Part shown: positions 36,540 to 46,888 of the stretch, piece after piece
How the letters are laid out: each line of letters begins with the position of its first letter
Numbering within the stretch: position 1 is the first letter of the stretch
Assembly: GCA_001897295.1 (NCBI GenBank)
Contig: MKSN01000001.1
Coordinates: 124,001-188,000, forward strand
Length of the DNA stretch: 64,000 nucleotides
Source of the DNA: Candidatus Saccharibacteria bacterium 49-20
GTDB taxonomy: Bacteria > Patescibacteriota > Saccharimonadia > Saccharimonadales > Saccharimonadaceae
Direction of reading: 5' to 3'
The notes under the pieces: generated by a model
Told to the model about the DNA's origin: nothing
The model's input: the letters and a program-made list of their open reading frames with translations, nothing else
The model's database searches: none
Translations under genes and position numbers: made by a program

Positions 36540-36941
36540 ATGCAGATAGTAAGATCAATAACCAATAAAGTCTCGCATGTAGCCCGCAAGGGTGTATCGC
36601 GTATGTTTATTGTGCTTATGGGTACGCTCTTTTATGGTGCGCTGGCAACCGGTCACGTTGCGGCCGCGCAACCCATGCACAATATGCATGGCATGGAGCA
36701 TGGCGTACGCAGTACCACCTGTATAACGCTCTGTACCTCCACGACACCTCAAAATGAATCACCGACCTTTGAAGATGACGATGAAGATAAGCAGAAACCT
36801 GATATATCGTTTCAACCTAATCAAGCACAGGTAATTTTAGCGCTATCGTATCGACATACTGAAATAGCTCGAACCGTCACAGAGTTTGAGCCACCGCCAG
36901 GTTTACCGGCGTACATTCTGTTCTCGGTATTCCAACCGTAG
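36540..36941 (+). CDS. Small exported/membrane hypothetical, His/Met-rich segment
   Basis: TM helix followed by AAAQPMHNMHGMEHG; within copper cluster. Confidence 0.5.
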   Translation: MQIVRSITNKVSHVARKGVSRMFIVLMGTLFYGALATGHVAAAQPMHNMHGMEHGVRSTTCITLCTSTTPQNESPTFEDDDEDKQKPDISFQPNQAQVILALSYRHTEIARTVTEFEPPPGLPAYILFSVFQP

Positions 36942-36982
36942 GATTTAGTTGCTTTTCAATTAAAACAACTAATTCTTTAGGA

Positions 36983-37666
36983 GTGTCTATGAATAATAAG
37001 AAACTATTTACTATTATCGCTGTCGTGCTTGTGCTGGCAGTGGGTGGGGCTGCGCTCTACTATGGCTTACGTGGTAATACTGATAAATCAAATACCTCTG
37101 ACATGTCTGGTAAGGACATGGGTAACTCATCAAATAGCGATTCATTAGTCGATACCAATAGCAGCACCTACGAGCAGTACGCGGCGATGACCGGCGAGGA
37201 GTATGATCGAAACTTTATCGCTAACATGATTGCGCATCACGAGGGCGCTGTTGCAATGGCACAGTTAGCGCTTACAAACGCCAAGCACCAGGAACTTAAA
37301 GACATGGCAAACGACATAATCTCTGCCCAGAACGGAGAGATTAGTCAGATGAAGTCATGGCAGCAAGCCTGGGGCTACCCATCATCAAGTAGCGACAATA
37401 TGATGGATCACTCGGCAATGGGTATGATGGACGAAATGGCCGGTATGGAAGATGAGCTTAAGGGCAAAACCGGTGATGAGTTTGATAAAGCATTTATCGA
37501 GCAAATGATCATGCACCACCAAGGAGCGCTTGATATGGCTGCACCAGGCGAAAAGAACGCTGAACATCAGGAAGTGAAAGACCTGACAAAAGCAATCGTC
37601 ACCGCACAGACAAAAGAAATAAAGCAGATGAAACAATGGCAAAAAGACTGGGGTTATGAAAGTTAA
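36983..37666 (+). CDS. DUF305 protein with two DUF305 repeats
   Basis: FIANMIAHHEGAVAMAQLAL and FIEQMIMHHQGALDMA; N-terminal TM. Confidence 0.88.
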   Translation: MSMNNKKLFTIIAVVLVLAVGGAALYYGLRGNTDKSNTSDMSGKDMGNSSNSDSLVDTNSSTYEQYAAMTGEEYDRNFIANMIAHHEGAVAMAQLALTNAKHQELKDMANDIISAQNGEISQMKSWQQAWGYPSSSSDNMMDHSAMGMMDEMAGMEDELKGKTGDEFDKAFIEQMIMHHQGALDMAAPGEKNAEHQEVKDLTKAIVTAQTKEIKQMKQWQKDWGYES

Positions 37667-38174
37667 GCCATTCCCCATTGTTATAGGGGCAATCGTCATT
37701 GCGTTTGGCGGGGCTTTGGTAATAGGAAAGATAAATAGGCCACCAGAAACACCACGGCCAGGCATTGAACAAGCCGATCATGGCCGTGAACACGTAAGCA
37801 GCAAGGAGTATGGCGGTGACCAACCGCCTACTTCTGGCTCGCATGCTAATCCCGTTGCATGGGGCGTTTACGATACTGAAGTTCGTGACGACCAAGCGAT
37901 ACACAATATGGAGCATAGCGGAATCTATGTCTCGTACCAACCCGATTTACCACAAGATCAAATTGAGAAGCTTAAGGGTCTTCTTTCTGCTCCATTCTCG
38001 AATTCAGAGTTTAAGCCAACGAAGATTGTACTTGCACCCCGTCAGGCTAATAAATCTCCCATCGAGCTGAGTTCGTGGCGCAGAAGCGAGTCATTAGCAA
38101 GCTACGACCAAAAGAAAATTGAAGAGTATGTGATGAGGAATCTGGGGAAAAGCCCAGAGCCTCTTGCAAGGTAG
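37656..38174 (+). CDS. DUF3105 family protein
   Basis: TSGSHANPVAWGVYD...HNMEHSGIYVSYQP...LAPRQANKSPIELSSWRR. Confidence 0.8.
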   Translation: MKVKPFPIVIGAIVIAFGGALVIGKINRPPETPRPGIEQADHGREHVSSKEYGGDQPPTSGSHANPVAWGVYDTEVRDDQAIHNMEHSGIYVSYQPDLPQDQIEKLKGLLSAPFSNSEFKPTKIVLAPRQANKSPIELSSWRRSESLASYDQKKIEEYVMRNLGKSPEPLAR

Positions 38175-38811
38175 GCGAGGTCTAGTGATGAAAAAGACGT
38201 TAGTAACACTGATTGCAGCATCGGTAGTTGGTGCGGTCGTGCTAGGCTGGTTGGTTTTTCAAAACCGGTCAGCTTCAGCTCCACCAAAAACAACGCCTCC
38301 TGTAAGTAACAATCAAAATCAACCCGATCCAAACAAACATGATTTTTCTGATGTAGACTTCTCTCGAAAGATGATTGTCCACAACCAACAAGCTATAGAG
38401 ATGACAGAGGTCGTCTTAGCGGTATCAACCAACCAAGTTGTCCGTGAAATAGCTACAAAGATACAACAGGAGCAAAAAAGCGCCGAAGATCAATATAAGA
38501 GCTGGCTGGGCGAGTGGAACGAAACATACACGAATCTGTCTGATTTTCCCGAAATGGACGGTCATGACATGTACCCTACCTATCTTGGCCTCGCGTCAGC
38601 AACAAACATGGCAACGCTTAAAGCCGCAACCGGTAGTGACGCAGACAGGCTTTTCATTAGTCTGATGATTGCGCACCACGAGGGTGCAATTCAGGACAGC
38701 GGTGTCGCTAGCGATCTTCAATATGGCAAGCTGATCGAGTTCAAAAATAAAAGCCTCACCAGCTACAAGAACGATATTAAAAGATTAGAAGACTTACAAA
38801 AGGAAGAGTAA
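38164..38811 (+). CDS. DUF305 protein
   Basis: FSRKMIVHNQQAIEMTEVVL; FISLMIAHHEGAIQ. Confidence 0.8.
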   Translation: MQGRRGLVMKKTLVTLIAASVVGAVVLGWLVFQNRSASAPPKTTPPVSNNQNQPDPNKHDFSDVDFSRKMIVHNQQAIEMTEVVLAVSTNQVVREIATKIQQEQKSAEDQYKSWLGEWNETYTNLSDFPEMDGHDMYPTYLGLASATNMATLKAATGSDADRLFISLMIAHHEGAIQDSGVASDLQYGKLIEFKNKSLTSYKNDIKRLEDLQKEE

Positions 38812-39476
38812 TGAAAATAACGAAGAACAAGCTGTTTGCCGTTATCATCATCGTGTTGGTGGCTGTTGCGGCCGCCATTTGGTACTTTGGGGTCTTTTCG
38901 ATTAAACCCGAAAAGACAACATTTAATACCGAAAACACGAAGAGTAGCCAGCAGGCAGCAACTACCGAAAAAACCACAGATAGCAAGTACGCCACTCTTA
39001 AGGGTGACGCTTTCGACGAAGCATTTATAGCTGATATGATCGCTCACCATGAAGCAGCGATAATCATGTCGGAGCAGGCGCAGGCTATGACGGCACATGA
39101 TGAAATTCGTACCCTTGCCAGTGCGATCATGGAAACGCAAACAACGGAAATGGTACAGATGCGGGAATGGCAACAAGCATGGGGCTTCGAGATTACAAAT
39201 AGCGGTGGTCACATGAGCCATGGTGGTGGAGGTGCGGAAATGGCGGGTGACATGGTCGAAATGCAAAATAAGTTGAAGGACTTGAAGGGCGAAGCATACG
39301 ACAAGGAGTTTCTTAAACAAATGATTCTTCATCATGAGCAAGCTGTAGATATGGCAAAATATGCGGCCGACAACGCCAAGCGTCAAGAAATAAAAGACCT
39401 CGCAAGTAGTATCATTAAAGCTCAGAGTGAGGAAATCCGGCAGATGAAACAGTGGCAAGAAAGCTGGGGTTACTAA
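38811..39476 (+). CDS. DUF305 protein, two repeats
   Basis: FIADMIAHHEAAIIMSEQAQ; FLKQMILHHEQAVDMAKYA. Confidence 0.88.
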   Translation: MKITKNKLFAVIIIVLVAVAAAIWYFGVFSIKPEKTTFNTENTKSSQQAATTEKTTDSKYATLKGDAFDEAFIADMIAHHEAAIIMSEQAQAMTAHDEIRTLASAIMETQTTEMVQMREWQQAWGFEITNSGGHMSHGGGGAEMAGDMVEMQNKLKDLKGEAYDKEFLKQMILHHEQAVDMAKYAADNAKRQEIKDLASSIIKAQSEEIRQMKQWQESWGY

Positions 39477-39478
39477 AT

Positions 39479-39883
39479 ATGCGTAATAAAAGTACGATCA
39501 TATTTTCAGTAATCGTTTTACTGCTACTAGGTGTTATCGGCGGGGGTGTTTGGGTGACGCTTAATAATCGTCAAACCCAACCATTCCTTGACAAGCAGAC
39601 CCCCGACCAAGCCAAGGCATATACGCTAAGTGAGGTTGCTCAGCACGCATCCAGAGATGACTGCTGGGCAATTATTTCTGATGATGTGTATGATCTGACT
39701 GAGTTTATAAATCGCCACCCTGGAGGTGATGAGATTCTTCGGGCGTGCGGCACAGACGCCACGACGCTATTCAACTCTCGGCAGACTCAAGGTGGCCAAT
39801 CGGTAGGTTCGGGAACACCACACAGTCAAGCAGCAATGGAGCAATTAGCAAAACTAAAAATTGGAACAGTAAACAAGAGATAA
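39479..39883 (+). CDS. Membrane-anchored cytochrome b5-like heme-binding protein
   Basis: YTLSEVAQHASRDDCWAIISDDVYDLTEFINRHPGGDEILRACGTDATTLF (HPGG heme motif). Confidence 0.85.
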   Translation: MRNKSTIIFSVIVLLLLGVIGGGVWVTLNNRQTQPFLDKQTPDQAKAYTLSEVAQHASRDDCWAIISDDVYDLTEFINRHPGGDEILRACGTDATTLFNSRQTQGGQSVGSGTPHSQAAMEQLAKLKIGTVNKR

Positions 39884-39888
39884 ACACA

Positions 39889-40017
39889 ATGAAAAATGAC
39901 CAAACACAACTCGTTCTAGATATCCTTAGCAGTAAATGGGCTACTCGAATTGTTAAAGTACTCGATGATGACACAAAGCGATTCAGCGAAATCCAGATAG
40001 CGTTGAGTGCTTGGTAA
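39889..40017 (+). pseudogene. HxlR-type regulator, 5' fragment
   Basis: MKNDQTQLVLDILSSKWATRIVKVLDDDTKRFSEIQIAL then abrupt junction with antisense PLD sequence. Confidence 0.7.
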
Positions 40018-40232
40018 TAGTAATCGCCGTCATGTTCGTTTGGATTACGAGTGTTTATGACTATCCGTACATTACGACTGCGTAGCTTAGTAAAGATAGG
40101 TAGAAGTGTCCTCATGCGCTTTTCCGTGATGAACGGACTCTCGATAATCACTTCGTCTTTACTGTGTAGCGGGTCGCGCATAAACGCCCTATAGAACGTG
40201 CCCTGGTCGTAGAGAGTGCTTTTACTAAACAT
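40003..40232 (-). pseudogene. PLD-like gene 5' fragment (element B right end)
   Basis: MFSKSTLYDQGTFYRAFMRD...EVIIESPFITEKRMRTLLPIFTKLRSRNVRIVINTRNPNEHDGDYYYQAL homologous to 29347-29784 product, truncated. Confidence 0.75.
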
Positions 40233-40442
40233 GGTGCTTACTCTCCTCTGTTTCAGGCTCGACAATATGGATTTCTCCGTTATAATATGCCCAGCCTAGA
40301 TCAGTTAGTTTTTGATGCATCAAAACTAAACTAGGTTCTAGAGTGTGCCACGACAAGTCGATGTGGCGCACCATAGATGACCTACTGCAAATACCAACCG
40401 TGTCTGCACGGTCGGATACGGCAGATCAGAACTAAAATTATC

Positions 40443-40478
40443 AAGCAGGCCACCGGAAACGGGGCCTGCTTTGTTTTG
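40443..40478 (+). terminator. Intrinsic terminator, probably the original tRNA-Leu terminator
   Basis: AAGCAGGCC-N11-GGCCTGCTT + T-rich, first structure right of the element B junction. Confidence 0.65.
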
Positions 40479-40540
40479 TCGACATTACGGTGCGTAGCAA
40501 TTTCCACAACGTGCAAAGTATTGGCGGTGCGTCGCTCATG

Positions 40541-41275
40541 GTGCATAGTCAGCGGCAGATGGAAACAGATCAACCGACCAATCGCACCGAAAACCCTTCC
40601 GTTGCAGGGAGGATGGTGATACAGCCGATTAATCCGGAACAGGTCGCCCATGAACTGGCAGAAACAAACGCAGCGATGGAACGCGCGCGTGCGGACCGCA
40701 GGGGCACTACCCCACATAGCGTGAACGGTGTTCCGTCACCCGACGCGACACTCTCCGTTATACCTGTTCCAATAGAGATGCTCAACGCTGACATGAGTTA
40801 TGCGACGATGAGAGCTTCGGCTGGGCCTTCTTCGGAGGCTGCCCGTCCGACTAATGCAGTCTCACAGGTCTGGATTCGCCGTTACGGCGTAGTCGCGCTC
40901 ATAGCATCGATTGTGATGCTTGTATACGCCGGAGGTAACATCGCGAAGTGGCCAGAACTTCTTGCCTCGAGCGGGTTTAACGGTGGCTTCTTTGCTGATA
41001 TCGGGATGCTGGTCTGGGGCATTGGCTGCTTCTTTAGCGCAACCGGATTGCTACAGCTTCGTCGGTGGGGACGTTCACTTCTGATCTCGACGTTTATTAT
41101 TTCAGGGCTTCTCCTGCTTCCGTTCCTGCCACTTCTGCTCCTGATGGCCGTGTTCTCGTTCTTTGCGATCTTCACCGCCCCAATGGTGGCGCTTTTCATG
41201 GTCACCGTCCCGTTGACGTTAGTGGGCGCATTTGTATTCATCTTCCCGAAGAGCACTAAGGAACAGCTGACATAG
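40541..41275 (+). CDS. Hypothetical multi-pass membrane protein
   Basis: C-terminal half with about four TM helices. Confidence 0.65.
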   Translation: MHSQRQMETDQPTNRTENPSVAGRMVIQPINPEQVAHELAETNAAMERARADRRGTTPHSVNGVPSPDATLSVIPVPIEMLNADMSYATMRASAGPSSEAARPTNAVSQVWIRRYGVVALIASIVMLVYAGGNIAKWPELLASSGFNGGFFADIGMLVWGIGCFFSATGLLQLRRWGRSLLISTFIISGLLLLPFLPLLLLMAVFSFFAIFTAPMVALFMVTVPLTLVGAFVFIFPKSTKEQLT

Positions 41276-41377
41276 ACCACCGTCAGAACTTTGACCGTAT
41301 TCGATACTTATGCTATAATTACAGATAAGGAAGCCCTGAGATTAAACTGGAAATTAATCATCTTGGGGCATATTTTT

Positions 41378-43198
41378 ATGAAAAACCCAGAACAGATTCG
41401 CAACGTTGCTATTATTGCGCACGTCGACCACGGAAAGACGACGCTTCTTGATGGCCTTTTGAAGCAAAGTAACACTTTCCGCGCCAACCAGGCCGAAATG
41501 GACCAGTCCCTCATTATGGACAGTGGCGACCAGGAACACGAGCGTGGTATTACAATTACCGCAAAGCAGACTTCTGTCTACTATGGCGACTACAAAATTA
41601 ACGTCATCGACACCCCGGGTCACGCCGACTTCTCTGGTGAAGTTGAACGTACCCTCAACATGGCTGACGGTGTGCTTCTTATTGTTGACGCTCAAGAAGG
41701 CCCAATGCCACAAACAAAGTTTGTGCTCTCCAAGGCGCTTGAACTCGGCCTTAAGCCAGTAGTGATTATTAACAAGATCGACAAGCCATCACGTCGTATC
41801 GACGAAGTACTCGATGAAGTATCTGAACTCTTCTTGGAACTTGCAATTAGCGACGACCAACTTCACTATCCTGTGTACTACGCCATTGGTCGTGAAGGTA
41901 AGGCGTGGACTGAACTTCCAGACAATCCAAGCGAACACACCGACCTCACTCCAGTGTTTGACGCCATCATTAACGACATTCCTGCGCCAACTGTTGAAAT
42001 CGACAAGCCTTTCCAGATGCTTGTGACTTCACTCGCGTATGATTCATTCCTTGGCAAGTACGCAATTGGTCGTATTAGCCGTGGTACTTTGAAGCGCGGC
42101 CAGCAAATCGTTTTGATCAAGCGTGACGGTGCTGCAGTAAACGCAAAGGTAGACAAACTTTTCGGATACCGTGGTTTGGTTCGTGAAGAAATTGAAGAAG
42201 CCGGTGCGGGCGACATTGTTGCTATCACCGGTGTTGCCGATGCACACATTGGTGAAACCCTTGCTGATAAAGACCAGCCTGAAGCGCTTCCAGTCATTGA
42301 AATTGAAGCACCAACAATTAGCATGTATCTTGGTCCTAACACCAGCCCGCTCAAGGGTAAGGAAGCGAAGTACAACACTAGTCGTCAAATTGGTGACCGT
42401 CTTAAGCAAGAACTTGAAACTAACGTATCACTTCGCGTTGCGGAAGAGGGAATTGGCTTCGTCGTATCTGGGCGTGGTGAACTGCACCTTTCAGTCCTTA
42501 TTGAAACCCTTCGTCGTGAAGACTTCGAATTTGAAGTTGGACGCCCACAAGTGGTGACAATTGAGGAAGACGGTGTCGTAAAAGAGCCAGTTGAGGAGCT
42601 TCTTATCGAAGTGTCTGCTGAATTCCTCGGTGCAGTGAGCCAAGAACTTGGTGCACGTCGTGCGACGACACTTAAGCAAGAGCAGACCAGCAGCGGCACG
42701 ACTCGTGTGACTTACATCATTCCAACTCGTGCAATGATTGGTCTTCGTAATCTTCTGCTTACCGCAACTAAGGGCACAGTAATCATGAACAGCCTTCCTC
42801 ACGGCTACCAGCCACTTGGCGCGAAGCTCCAGCAGCTCCGTAACGGTGCGCTTGTTGCCTTTGAAGCAGGCCAGACCACTGCATATGCACTCGATACTGC
42901 GGCAGCTCGTGGTGAACTCTTTGTTGGTCCTGGTACAACCGTGTACCAAGGCATGATCGTGGGTCTTTACAACCGTTCGGGTGACCTCGACATTAACGTC
43001 TGTAAGGGAAAGCAACTTACCAATATGCGCAGCTCATCAAGCGATGGAACGATTCAGTTGACTCCGTTCACTGACCTTAGCCTTGAGCAGTGTATCGACT
43101 TCATCGAAGACGACGAGCTTTTGGAAGTAACTCCACAAAGTCTCCGCCTTCGTAAGCGTTACCTTGAGCCTAACCAGCGTAAGCGCGCAAGCAAGTAG
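41378..43198 (+). CDS. typA: GTP-binding protein TypA/BipA
   Basis: [64 protein letters not shown]. Confidence 0.96.
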   Translation: MKNPEQIRNVAIIAHVDHGKTTLLDGLLKQSNTFRANQAEMDQSLIMDSGDQEHERGITITAKQTSVYYGDYKINVIDTPGHADFSGEVERTLNMADGVLLIVDAQEGPMPQTKFVLSKALELGLKPVVIINKIDKPSRRIDEVLDEVSELFLELAISDDQLHYPVYYAIGREGKAWTELPDNPSEHTDLTPVFDAIINDIPAPTVEIDKPFQMLVTSLAYDSFLGKYAIGRISRGTLKRGQQIVLIKRDGAAVNAKVDKLFGYRGLVREEIEEAGAGDIVAITGVADAHIGETLADKDQPEALPVIEIEAPTISMYLGPNTSPLKGKEAKYNTSRQIGDRLKQELETNVSLRVAEEGIGFVVSGRGELHLSVLIETLRREDFEFEVGRPQVVTIEEDGVVKEPVEELLIEVSAEFLGAVSQELGARRATTLKQEQTSSGTTRVTYIIPTRAMIGLRNLLLTATKGTVIMNSLPHGYQPLGAKLQQLRNGALVAFEAGQTTAYALDTAAARGELFVGPGTTVYQGMIVGLYNRSGDLDINVCKGKQLTNMRSSSSDGTIQLTPFTDLSLEQCIDFIEDDELLEVTPQSLRLRKRYLEPNQRKRASK

Positions 43199-43255
43199 TT
43201 TTTCACAACCTTTCGGTTCTAGCTATAGCCCCTTTATGGGGCTATACTTATTGGT

Positions 43256-44857
43256 ATGGTAAGTATCCCTAAAATAAAAACCGACCAAATTACTGACCCG
43301 CTGAAGGCTGCGGTTGTGAAAACTGCCGTCATGCTTCCGAATGGTGATAAAGACGTCGACGAGTTGCTAGGGGAGCTTTTACTTGAAGTGCAAAAGGCGA
43401 ATGTCTATGGCGATGGAAAGACCTTCGTTGACCTTGTGCCGGCACGCCGCCTTAAATCTATCAAAGAAGAATACGCACTTTTAAAAAGTGACCCAGAGTT
43501 TGATTTGCGTGATTTTGTGACACGCCATTTTTATGATGCAACCGAAGGGGTGTACCAGCGCGCCTACGAAAGTAGCCCAGATCACACACCACTCGAACAT
43601 ATTGACGAGCTTTGGAAATTCCTCGAGCGCCGTAACCGCACCACGAAGGGTTCGTTATTAGCGCTGCCCTACACCTACATTGTGCCGGGCGGCCGTTTTA
43701 ACGAGCAGTTCTACTGGGATACCTACTTTATCATGCTCGGCCTCGGCGCGGCGGGAAAATGGAAGATCATCGACGGTATGATGCGAAACTACACGCACAT
43801 GATTCGTAAATATGGCTATATTCCAACAGCAAACCGCACCTACTTATTGAGCCGATCACAACCGCCATTCTTTTCACACATGGTACGCCTCCTTGCGGGC
43901 AAGCGCGGCAAAAAAGTGCTGCGTGAATACTTGCCGTATCTCACGCAAGAATATCGTTTTTGGATGAAGGGGCGTAGTAAGATTGCTGAAAGCGAACACG
44001 GCGCCTATCGACGCGTCGTCAAAATGCCAAATGACACACTGCTTAATCGCTACTACGACAACAAAACAACCCCACGCCCCGAGTCACTCCGCGAAGATAT
44101 TGAAACGGCCGAAAAGTCTGGCCGTAAAGATGCCAGCAGGCTATATCTTCACCTTCGGGCCGCGGCAGAATCGGGCTGGGACTTTAGTTCTCGTTGGTTT
44201 ATGGATCCATTGGATATTCGCACGATTCACACGGCGGATATTATTCCGGTTGATTTGAACTGCCTGTTGTATCACCTTGAAATGACTATTGCCGACAGCT
44301 ACAAGGCTTCGTTTAATTTGTTACAAGCTCGTCAATTTAGGCAAAAAGCTAAGACGCGCGCGGACGCCATTCAAGAGTACGCCTGGGATGAAAAAGAAGG
44401 CTTCTTTAGGGACTATAATTTCCACCACGGCGTGCATACTTCAGTGAAAAGCTTAGCGGGTGTATTCCCACTCTTCGTGGGCATTGCGACAAAGGAGCAG
44501 GCCGAGGCGGTGGTTGAAGTAATTCGCAAAGACTTTTTGCATCCAGGTGGAGTCGTCACGACCGCGATTGATAATGGCCAACAATGGGACGCACCAAATG
44601 GCTGGGCGCCGCTGCAATGGGTCACGATTCAAGGGCTGAAGCGCTATGGGTACGATGACCTTGCGAATGAAGTCGCCAATCGCTGGACCGATCTGAATAA
44701 GCGCGTATACGATGCAACCGGAAAATTCGTTGAAAAGTATAACGTCGAAAGCGGCGATGGACTTGGTGGTGGCGGTGAGTACGTGCTGCAAGACGGCTTT
44801 GGTTGGACAAACGGCGTCTACGAGGCGCTCAAAAAAGACTTTACGCCAGGCGCTTAA
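43256..44857 (+). CDS. Trehalase (GH37)
   Basis: PGGRFNEQFYWDTYFIMLGL and QWDAPNGWAPLQWVTIQGL signatures; GGGGEYVLQDGFGWTNGV. Confidence 0.93.
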   Translation: MVSIPKIKTDQITDPLKAAVVKTAVMLPNGDKDVDELLGELLLEVQKANVYGDGKTFVDLVPARRLKSIKEEYALLKSDPEFDLRDFVTRHFYDATEGVYQRAYESSPDHTPLEHIDELWKFLERRNRTTKGSLLALPYTYIVPGGRFNEQFYWDTYFIMLGLGAAGKWKIIDGMMRNYTHMIRKYGYIPTANRTYLLSRSQPPFFSHMVRLLAGKRGKKVLREYLPYLTQEYRFWMKGRSKIAESEHGAYRRVVKMPNDTLLNRYYDNKTTPRPESLREDIETAEKSGRKDASRLYLHLRAAAESGWDFSSRWFMDPLDIRTIHTADIIPVDLNCLLYHLEMTIADSYKASFNLLQARQFRQKAKTRADAIQEYAWDEKEGFFRDYNFHHGVHTSVKSLAGVFPLFVGIATKEQAEAVVEVIRKDFLHPGGVVTTAIDNGQQWDAPNGWAPLQWVTIQGLKRYGYDDLANEVANRWTDLNKRVYDATGKFVEKYNVESGDGLGGGGEYVLQDGFGWTNGVYEALKKDFTPGA

Positions 44858-45606
44858 GCGGCGCGCTTGCGCCTAAATACTTCGAGGTGAGGCTCCATAG
44901 CTGCATCCCAGGCGTGTTCTTCGTCGCGAATTGCTTGATCGTCGGTGGGGTGAACCACGCCACCCATCATCAGTGGTTCGAGGATTGAGAGCTTTGGAAT
45001 TTCAAGACGCGTTACGGTGTCGAAAGCAGCTTCGTCGTGGTACTGAGTCAGGCGTGAAATAGTCGAAAGCTCAATGGTGCGAAAGTCGGGGAGCGCACTT
45101 GCGATAAGGGTGTGCTCAGGGTGCACGAGTGGCGAGCTGCCGAGCGCGTGACGGCACTTGCCACATGGGTGAAGGGTATGCGTGGCATGGCCGCTTTGCT
45201 GATCGAGCTGGGTTTCGCCTACGACGCCAATAATTGAAATGATGTTGTGGCCGAACTCGCGTGCACGCTGCGTGGCGAGTTGCTCGGCGTGCACGTTAAC
45301 GTCAGATTCCTCCGATGGCTTATAGTTTGCGCCCGTAACGATTTGGTAGCCCGAAGGGGACTGAGTCATCGCAAACACAGCAGCGCCCACTTTAAAGCCA
45401 CGCCATGAATAGCCGTGGTCACGAGCTTCGCGTGCCTTATGGAGCACTGAAAGGAGATTGCCCGGGGTAATTGAAAGTTGAATGTCTTGGGCGGTGTATT
45501 CGGGATTTAGGTACGAATAGCCGGCACCACTATCAACCCGAGCGAGGCCGGAGAGCATTTCATCATACGTCTTCTCGGGGTTGGTCATTTCGACAAGTTT
45601 ACCCAT
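44854..45606 (-). CDS. Cytidine deaminase-like protein
   Basis: NVHAEQLATQRAREFG and HPCGKCRHALGSSP zinc motifs. Confidence 0.8.
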   Translation of the reverse strand: MGKLVEMTNPEKTYDEMLSGLARVDSGAGYSYLNPEYTAQDIQLSITPGNLLSVLHKAREARDHGYSWRGFKVGAAVFAMTQSPSGYQIVTGANYKPSEESDVNVHAEQLATQRAREFGHNIISIIGVVGETQLDQQSGHATHTLHPCGKCRHALGSSPLVHPEHTLIASALPDFRTIELSTISRLTQYHDEAAFDTVTRLEIPKLSILEPLMMGGVVHPTDDQAIRDEEHAWDAAMEPHLEVFRRKRAA

Positions 45607-45637
45607 TTATAGGGGTAACATGCAAGGATAAGCGGAA

Positions 45638-46822
45638 CTAGAAGATCTTTTCGTTTTTCAAATCGTCGGGTAAAAAGCCTTTACCGTGCTTAAAATCGGC
45701 TTCCCATTTGTAATCTTTTGCGTAGCCTAGGTCTTTCATGAGCTTAGTGGGCGCATTGCGTAGGTGGAGTGGGACGGGTGCATCGGGATAGTGCTTGGCA
45801 AGTTGCTGGGCCCGGTGCATGGCGTCAGTTGTTTGGCGTGATTTTTCAGATTTGGCGAGTGCGGTTGCGACGTGGAAAAGAATATAGCTTGATTCGGGCA
45901 TGCCGACGCGCTCAACTGCTTGAAAGGCGTTGAGCGCCAGACCAAGCGCGCCATTTCCTGCAAGGCCAATATCTTCAGAGGCAAAAATCACCATGCGTCG
46001 AGCAATAAACTTAGGGTCTTCGCCCGCATCAATCATGCGTGCTAAATAATACAGTGTCGCATCGACATTACTGCCGCGCATACTTTTAATAAACGCGCTA
46101 ATAACGTTGTAGTGCATTTCGCCTTTCTTGTCGTAGCCAGGCACACGCTTCTGGGCGGCGGTTTTCACGGTTTCGATTGAGACTTTCTTGCTTAGATTTA
46201 GGGCGAGCTCAAGGTTGCCGAGCGCCACACGGGCGTCTCCACCCGCAAGCTCCGCGATGTAGTCGAGTGCTTCGGGGGCCACGCGTTTAGTGGCTTTTTC
46301 GGCTGCAACCGCGCGAGTAAGTATGTGAATAATTGCATCCTTTGTAAGTGGCTCAAGTACTAAAACTCGTGTCCGGCTAAGGAGTGGCGTAATCACCTCA
46401 AAGCTTGGGTTTTCGGTCGTTGCGCCAATTAGGGTGATAAGGCCAGATTCAACGTGGGGGAGAAAGGCATCTTGCTGGGCTTTATTGAAACGGTGGATTT
46501 CATCAACAAACAAAATAGTACGAAGTCGTAAGTTCCAGTTTTGTCGAGCATGTTCAACGACTTTTTCGACATCTTTCTTGCCGCTTGTGACTGCCGATAA
46601 TTCAATGAACTCGGCGTCGACTTCTTTTGCGATGACGCGCGCTAAGGTTGTTTTACCGCTTCCCGGTGGGCCCCATAAGATAAGGCTTACTGGTTCGCGA
46701 TTTTTTACGATTTGTTGAAGAATCTCGTTATTTCCGAGCAAGTGTGTTTGACCAATCACTTCATCAAGCGTCTGTGGTCGCATGCGTTCTGCGAGCGGAA
46801 TTCGAGCTGTTGCGCCATCCAT
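45638..46822 (-). CDS. rarA: Replication-associated recombination ATPase RarA/MgsA
   Basis: PLAERMRPQTLDEVIGQTHLLG, LWGPPGSGKTTLARVIA, LFVDEIHRFNKAQQDAFLPHVE. Confidence 0.95.
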   Translation of the reverse strand: MDGATARIPLAERMRPQTLDEVIGQTHLLGNNEILQQIVKNREPVSLILWGPPGSGKTTLARVIAKEVDAEFIELSAVTSGKKDVEKVVEHARQNWNLRLRTILFVDEIHRFNKAQQDAFLPHVESGLITLIGATTENPSFEVITPLLSRTRVLVLEPLTKDAIIHILTRAVAAEKATKRVAPEALDYIAELAGGDARVALGNLELALNLSKKVSIETVKTAAQKRVPGYDKKGEMHYNVISAFIKSMRGSNVDATLYYLARMIDAGEDPKFIARRMVIFASEDIGLAGNGALGLALNAFQAVERVGMPESSYILFHVATALAKSEKSRQTTDAMHRAQQLAKHYPDAPVPLHLRNAPTKLMKDLGYAKDYKWEADFKHGKGFLPDDLKNEKIF

Positions 46823-46888
46823 ACAGACTTATTATAGACTGAGTTGCGGGTTGGGAAAAATGCTTACGCTCGTGCTATAGTTGATGTA

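Larger units (their letters stand above)
29909..40373. mobile_element. Element B: decayed relative of element A carrying RloC-like ATPase and copper cargo
   Basis: Left end has recombinase 3' remnant; right end (40003-40373) homologous to element A right end; gcgcacca core at both ends; no T4SS. Confidence 0.72.

Noticed and set aside
41878-43015. Long antisense ORFs across typA
   Set aside because: typA on the + strand is unambiguous; antisense ORFs follow from its codon bias.
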